Source of the DNA: JBEVOS01 sp964563395
Lineage (GTDB): Bacteria; Pseudomonadota; Alphaproteobacteria; Caulobacterales; Aquidulcibacteraceae
Assembly (NCBI GenBank): GCA_964563395.1
Contig: CAZLWK010000052.1
Location: 1-9,078, forward strand
Direction of reading: 5' to 3'
Length of the DNA stretch: 9,078 bases
The translations under genes and the position numbers were made by a program. The notes below the pieces were generated by a model. The model was not told where the DNA came from and made no database searches. It saw only the letters and a list, made by a program, of their open reading frames with translations. Numbering within the stretch: position 1 is the stretch's first letter; each line of letters opens with the position of its first letter. Shown here piece by piece: positions 6,298-9,078 of this stretch.

Positions 6298-6747
6298 TTA
6301 CGAGGCGAGCGCCGCCGGCGCCGACCAGATCCGTTCGATATTGTAGAAGCTGCGCACTTCCGGGCGGAAGAGGTGCACGATCACGTCGCCCGCATCGACG
6401 AGGACCCAGTCGCAGGCGGGCATCCCCTCGGCCCGCACATGCTGGGCGCCGGCCTCTTTCAGCTTGCGCAGCACGTGATCGGCGAGCGCGCCGACATGAC
6501 GCGCGGAGCGGCCGCTGGCGACGATGATCACATCCGCCACGGAGGATTTGCCCTTCACGTCGATGGAGAGAATGTCCTCGGCCTTGTCGTCCTCAAGCGA
6601 GGTGAGGATGAGCTTGACGGCGTCCGCGGCGTTCAGATCGGCGGCGGCGAGGCGCGGGCCGGCTTCAGACGCAGCCGGCGGGCGTTCATGGTCTGGCGAC
6701 AGGGTCGGAGTTTCCTTTTCAGCCTTCGACGGGGACGACGTTAACAC
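6298..6747 (-). CDS. rsfS: Ribosome silencing factor
   Basis: RsfS (formerly YbeB/Iojap family) binds ribosomal protein L14 on the 50S subunit and blocks subunit joining in starvation. The conserved core is plain: DILSIDVKGKSSVADVIIVA, then SGRSARHVGALADHV, CDWVLVDAGDVIVHLFRPEV, and finally RSFYNIERIW. The C-terminus ends ten residues later at TAA. The start is uncertain. No in-frame ATG lies between the nadD stop and the core. GTG at 6745-6747, 16 bases after that stop, gives 149 residues with a Ser/Pro/Glu-rich N-terminal extension of about 37 residues. A longer frame from 6897 lies inside nadD and its translation looks like shadow. The nadD-rsfS order is the common bacterial one. Confidence 0.9.
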   Translation of the reverse strand: MLTSSPSKAEKETPTLSPDHERPPAASEAGPRLAAADLNAADAVKLILTSLEDDKAEDILSIDVKGKSSVADVIIVASGRSARHVGALADHVLRKLKEAGAQHVRAEGMPACDWVLVDAGDVIVHLFRPEVRSFYNIERIWSAPAALAS

Positions 6748-6763
6748 GCCCCGTCCGGTTCCG

Positions 6764-7363
6764 CTATCGGTGCGCGCGTTCCTCGCGGATGCGGCTAGAG
6801 GCGTGCGGGTGGAAGCGAGCGTTGAGGAACACCCAGGCCGGGGCCCGGCGCGTCGGCAAGGCGCGCGCGGCCAAGGGATCGAGGCGCGCTTGCGCATGGA
6901 GTATGGCCGGCTTCGCGAACCGCGCGCGCGGCCCCGCGAGGGGGCGTGAGACGATCGCCAGCGGCGTTTGCTGCATCACCGCGCGCCAGCGCTTCCAATG
7001 ACGAAAGCCGGTCAGGCTGTCGGCGCCGATGATCAGCACGAACCGCGTCGCCGGATGGCGCCGCTGCAGCGCCGCGATTGTCTCGAAGGTGTAGCGCAGG
7101 CCCAGCTCAGCCTCGAAAGCCGTCACCCGCATTTTGCGGCCGCGCGCCATGGCCCGCGCGCTGGCGAGCCGCGTTTCAAGCGCGCCGCTCTTTGGCTTCA
7201 GCGGATTTTGCGGCGTCACCAGCCACCAGACCCGATCCAATCCGAGCCGCTTTAGCGCCGTTTCCGCAACGTGCGCGTGGCCGGGATGCGCGGGATCGAA
7301 CGAGCCGCCGAAGAGGCCGATGCGTTGACGCGGATAGGCGGGCGGGATGGCGCGCGTGATCAA
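6764..7363 (-). CDS. nadD: Nicotinate-nucleotide adenylyltransferase
   Basis: The 199-residue protein transfers AMP from ATP to nicotinate mononucleotide to make deamido-NAD, a late step of NAD synthesis in the cytoplasm. The nucleotidyltransferase signature GGSFDPAHPGH is at 19-29, VWWLVTPQNPLK (45-56) is typical of alphaproteobacterial NadD, and IIGADSL (111-117) is conserved. The C-terminal HASSRIR (187-193) stands for the ISSTxIR motif. The start appears to be TTG at 7361-7363, five bases after the proA stop. No in-frame ATG or GTG lies near, and the reading frame before the first motif has only about 14 residues to spare. The ribosome binding site is weak, so coupling to proA is likely. 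Confidence 0.93.
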   Translation of the reverse strand: MITRAIPPAYPRQRIGLFGGSFDPAHPGHAHVAETALKRLGLDRVWWLVTPQNPLKPKSGALETRLASARAMARGRKMRVTAFEAELGLRYTFETIAALQRRHPATRFVLIIGADSLTGFRHWKRWRAVMQQTPLAIVSRPLAGPRARFAKPAILHAQARLDPLAARALPTRRAPAWVFLNARFHPHASSRIREERAHR

Positions 7364-7368
7364 ATGAC

Positions 7369-8646
7369 TTAAGGCCTGATTTGCCCCGTACCGCGCACGA
7401 CATATTTGAACGTCGTCAGCTGTTCCGCGCCCACGGGCCCGCGCGCATGCATGCGCCCCGTGGCGATGCCGATCTCGCCGCCGAACCCGAACTCGCCGCC
7501 ATCGGCGAATTGCGTCGAGGCGTTGTGCAGCACGATGGCGCTATCCACTTCGCGAAGAAATTTCTCCGCGACCGCGCCATCTTCCGTGACGATTGCGTCG
7601 GTATGCTGCGAACCATAGACGGCGATATGAGCGATCGCTTCATCGACGTCGCCCACAATGCGTACGGCCAGGATCGGCGCGAGATATTCGGTGCGCCAAT
7701 CCTCTTCGGTCGCGGCTTCCATCTCCACGATCGCGCGCGCTTCTTCATCGCCGCGCAGCCCGCAGCCTTTTTCGACCAGCGCGGCGGCGATCTTCGGCAG
7801 CAGCGTCGGCGCGATCTGGCGATCGATCAAGAGCGTCTCGGTGGCGCCGCAGACCGAAACGCGCCGCATCTTCGCGTTGACGATGATGGAGATCGCCTCG
7901 TGCGGTTTGGCGCCTGCATGGACGTAGGTATGACACAGCCCTTCAAGGTGCGCGAACACCGGCACGCGCGCCTCTTCCTGCACGCGCGCCACGAGCGATT
8001 TCCCCCCGCGCGGCACGATCACGTCAAGCGCGCCGCCGAGCCCGGCGAGCATCATGCCGACGGCGGCGCGATCAATGGTCGGCACGATCTGGATCGCGTC
8101 TTCCGGCAGGCCAGCCTGAACGAGCCCGCGCCGTAACGCCGCGCCGATCGCGGCGACGCTCTTGGCTGAATCGGAGCCGCCGCGCAGGATCACGGTGTTG
8201 CCCGCGCGCAGGCACAGCGCGCCCGCGTCGGCGGCGACATTGGGCCGGCTTTCGAAGATCACGCCGATCACGCCGAGCGGCGTGCGCACGCGCTGAAATT
8301 TAAGCCCGTTCGGGCGCGTCCAATCCGCCATGACGGCGCCGATCGGATCGGGGAAGGCGGCGGTCTCGTCGATCGCCTTGGCGACCGCCTCCAATCTTTT
8401 TTCGTCAAGCGCCAAGCGATCGATGAACGCCTCCGCCATGCCGTCGGCGCGGCCGCGCGCCACGTCCTCGGCGTTCGCCGCGAGGATGTCCGACGCCGCC
8501 TTGCGCAGCTCGCCAGCCATGGCGTGCAGCGCCTTGGTGCGCGTTTCCGGCGCGGCGTCCCGCACGGCGGCGGCGCTGGCGCGCGCGCGCGCGCCAAGCG
8601 CAAGCATCTGGGCTTCAAGATTGAGCGTGGGGGCGGGCGCGTTCAT
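7369..8646 (-). CDS. proA: Gamma-glutamyl phosphate reductase
   Basis: The 425-residue NADPH-dependent enzyme reduces gamma-glutamyl phosphate to glutamate 5-semialdehyde, the second step of proline synthesis. It belongs to the aldehyde dehydrogenase superfamily. Signature blocks in order are GVIGVIFESRPNV (125-137), LRAGNTVILRGGSDS (146-160), VIVPRGGKSLV (209-219), FAHLEGLCHTYV (231-242), the catalytic Cys266 in VSVCGATETLL, FGFGGEIGIATGRMHARGP (386-404), then EQLTTFKYVVRG. ATG at 8644-8646 gives the normal family length; a longer frame from 8745 would add 33 atypical residues across the divergent intergenic region. No proB lies beside it in the window; the upstream neighbour is a divergent enoyl-CoA hydratase gene. 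It is probably the first gene of the minus-strand series. Confidence 0.95.
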   Translation of the reverse strand: MNAPAPTLNLEAQMLALGARARASAAAVRDAAPETRTKALHAMAGELRKAASDILAANAEDVARGRADGMAEAFIDRLALDEKRLEAVAKAIDETAAFPDPIGAVMADWTRPNGLKFQRVRTPLGVIGVIFESRPNVAADAGALCLRAGNTVILRGGSDSAKSVAAIGAALRRGLVQAGLPEDAIQIVPTIDRAAVGMMLAGLGGALDVIVPRGGKSLVARVQEEARVPVFAHLEGLCHTYVHAGAKPHEAISIIVNAKMRRVSVCGATETLLIDRQIAPTLLPKIAAALVEKGCGLRGDEEARAIVEMEAATEEDWRTEYLAPILAVRIVGDVDEAIAHIAVYGSQHTDAIVTEDGAVAEKFLREVDSAIVLHNASTQFADGGEFGFGGEIGIATGRMHARGPVGAEQLTTFKYVVRGTGQIRP

Positions 8647-8750
8647 GGCGCAACGACAATAAGGCCAAGCCCCGTCCATGGCCAGCGCCGGGCTTCTTTT
8701 GCCGTCCGTCCCTGTTAGGCTGGCGCGGAACAAGAAAGAGGACAACGGGC
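8647..8750. promoter_or_regulatory. Divergent intergenic region of proA and the enoyl-CoA hydratase gene
   Basis: These 104 bases separate two divergent starts, so promoters for both directions are expected here. I found no convincing -35/-10 pair. On the plus strand CTTCTT, 17 bases and TAGGCT is a weak candidate. On the minus strand no Shine-Dalgarno is seen before proA. Confidence 0.4.
8738..8742 (+). promoter_or_regulatory. Ribosome binding site of the enoyl-CoA hydratase gene
   Basis: GAGGA lies eight bases before the ATG at 8751 and supports that start. Confidence 0.65.
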
Positions 8751-9078
8751 ATGAGCGAACAAGTCTTGCTGCAGATCGAGGACGGGCTCGCGCTCATCAC
8801 GCTTAATCGCCCGCAGAAATTGAACGCGCTCAACGGCTCGGTCTTCCGCGAATTGTCCGCCCATCTCGATCGCATCGCGACAGAACAGGTCGGCTGCATT
8901 CTGTTGACGGGCGCGGGCCGCAGCTTCTGCGCCGGCCATGATCTCGACGACATATCCGGCGGCGGCGAAGGCGGCGCTGTGGCGCGCATGGAGACGGGCG
9001 TGATCGAACGTCTCGCCTTGAGCCCGATGCCGGTGGTCGCCGCCATTCGCGGCCATTGCCTCACTGGCGGGCTCGAAC
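8751..9078 (+). CDS. Enoyl-CoA hydratase/isomerase family protein, N-terminal part
   Basis: The first 109 codons of a crotonase-fold gene run off the right edge. ALITLNRPQKLNALN (residues 14-28) is the typical N-terminal crotonase block. SFCAGHDLDD (58-67) carries the oxyanion-hole loop (AGHDL), and PVVAAIRGHCLTGGLE (94-109) reaches the second oxyanion Gly. By alignment from memory the final Glu falls at the catalytic Glu144 position of mitochondrial enoyl-CoA hydratase, so hydratase chemistry is plausible, but the second catalytic Glu would lie beyond the window. Such proteins hydrate or isomerise enoyl-CoA in fatty-acid or other acyl-CoA catabolism. The gene is divergent from proA and has a fair Shine-Dalgarno. 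Exact substrate cannot be judged. Confidence 0.88.
   Translation, partial: MSEQVLLQIEDGLALITLNRPQKLNALNGSVFRELSAHLDRIATEQVGCILLTGAGRSFCAGHDLDDISGGGEGGAVARMETGVIERLALSPMPVVAAIRGHCLTGGLE

Noticed and set aside
5881..6310. Possible short direct repeat flanking the GIY-YIG gene (ACGAAGC near 5884 and ACGAGGC near 6299)
   Set aside because: Only seven bases with one mismatch, and the right copy lies at the rsfS stop; too short to call a target-site duplication.
6748..6897. Extended rsfS start at ATG 6897
   Set aside because: It would overlap the last 134 bases of nadD, and the extra residues are Arg/Pro/Ser shadow sequence unlike the family.
8647..8745. Extended proA start at 8745
   Set aside because: It would add 33 atypical residues across the divergent intergenic region; the start at 8646 gives the normal family length.

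Overview
The window is about 70% G+C in the lines I counted by hand. It carries a tightly packed block of housekeeping genes on the minus strand, whose order (proA, nadD, rsfS, rlmH, an EnvC/LytM-like gene, an S41 carboxyl-terminal protease gene, a divergent polysaccharide deacetylase gene, rppH) is typical of Alphaproteobacteria. I cannot place the organism more finely from this stretch alone. No rRNA, tRNA, CRISPR array, insertion sequence or prophage gene is visible.

Layout in coordinate order: the 3' end of an acyl-CoA dehydrogenase gene (+, 2-154); a strong UUCG-capped hairpin at 163-186 between convergent genes; then, all on the minus strand and read from right to left, proA (8646-7369), nadD (7363-6764), rsfS (about 6747-6298), a small GIY-YIG nuclease gene (6252-5881), rlmH (5880-5410), an EnvC-like LytM gene (5385-4228), ctpA (4104-2803), a divergent polysaccharide deacetylase gene broken by a 10-N assembly gap (2738-1556), rppH (1559-1062) and an alpha/beta hydrolase gene (1023-193). 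At the right edge an enoyl-CoA hydratase/isomerase gene starts divergently from proA and runs off the window (+, 8751-9078).

The minus-strand block joins proline synthesis (ProA), NAD synthesis (NadD), ribosome silencing and 23S rRNA methylation (RsfS, RlmH), envelope remodelling (EnvC-like activator, CtpA, deacetylase-like protein) and mRNA 5'-end processing (RppH). Spacing is mostly short: a 4-base ATGA overlap, adjoining codons, or gaps of 5-65 bases. The longest internal gap is 123 bases, before ctpA. It probably behaves as one or two operons.

Most of the window is ordinary core genome. The part that stands out is the GIY-YIG gene. By hand count it is about 52% G+C, against roughly 70% in its neighbours. 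It lies between rsfS and rlmH, which are usually adjacent, has its own good Shine-Dalgarno sequence, and its stop codon directly abuts the TTG start of rlmH. It looks like a single-gene acquisition fitted into a core operon. I saw no evidence of a larger undescribed system.
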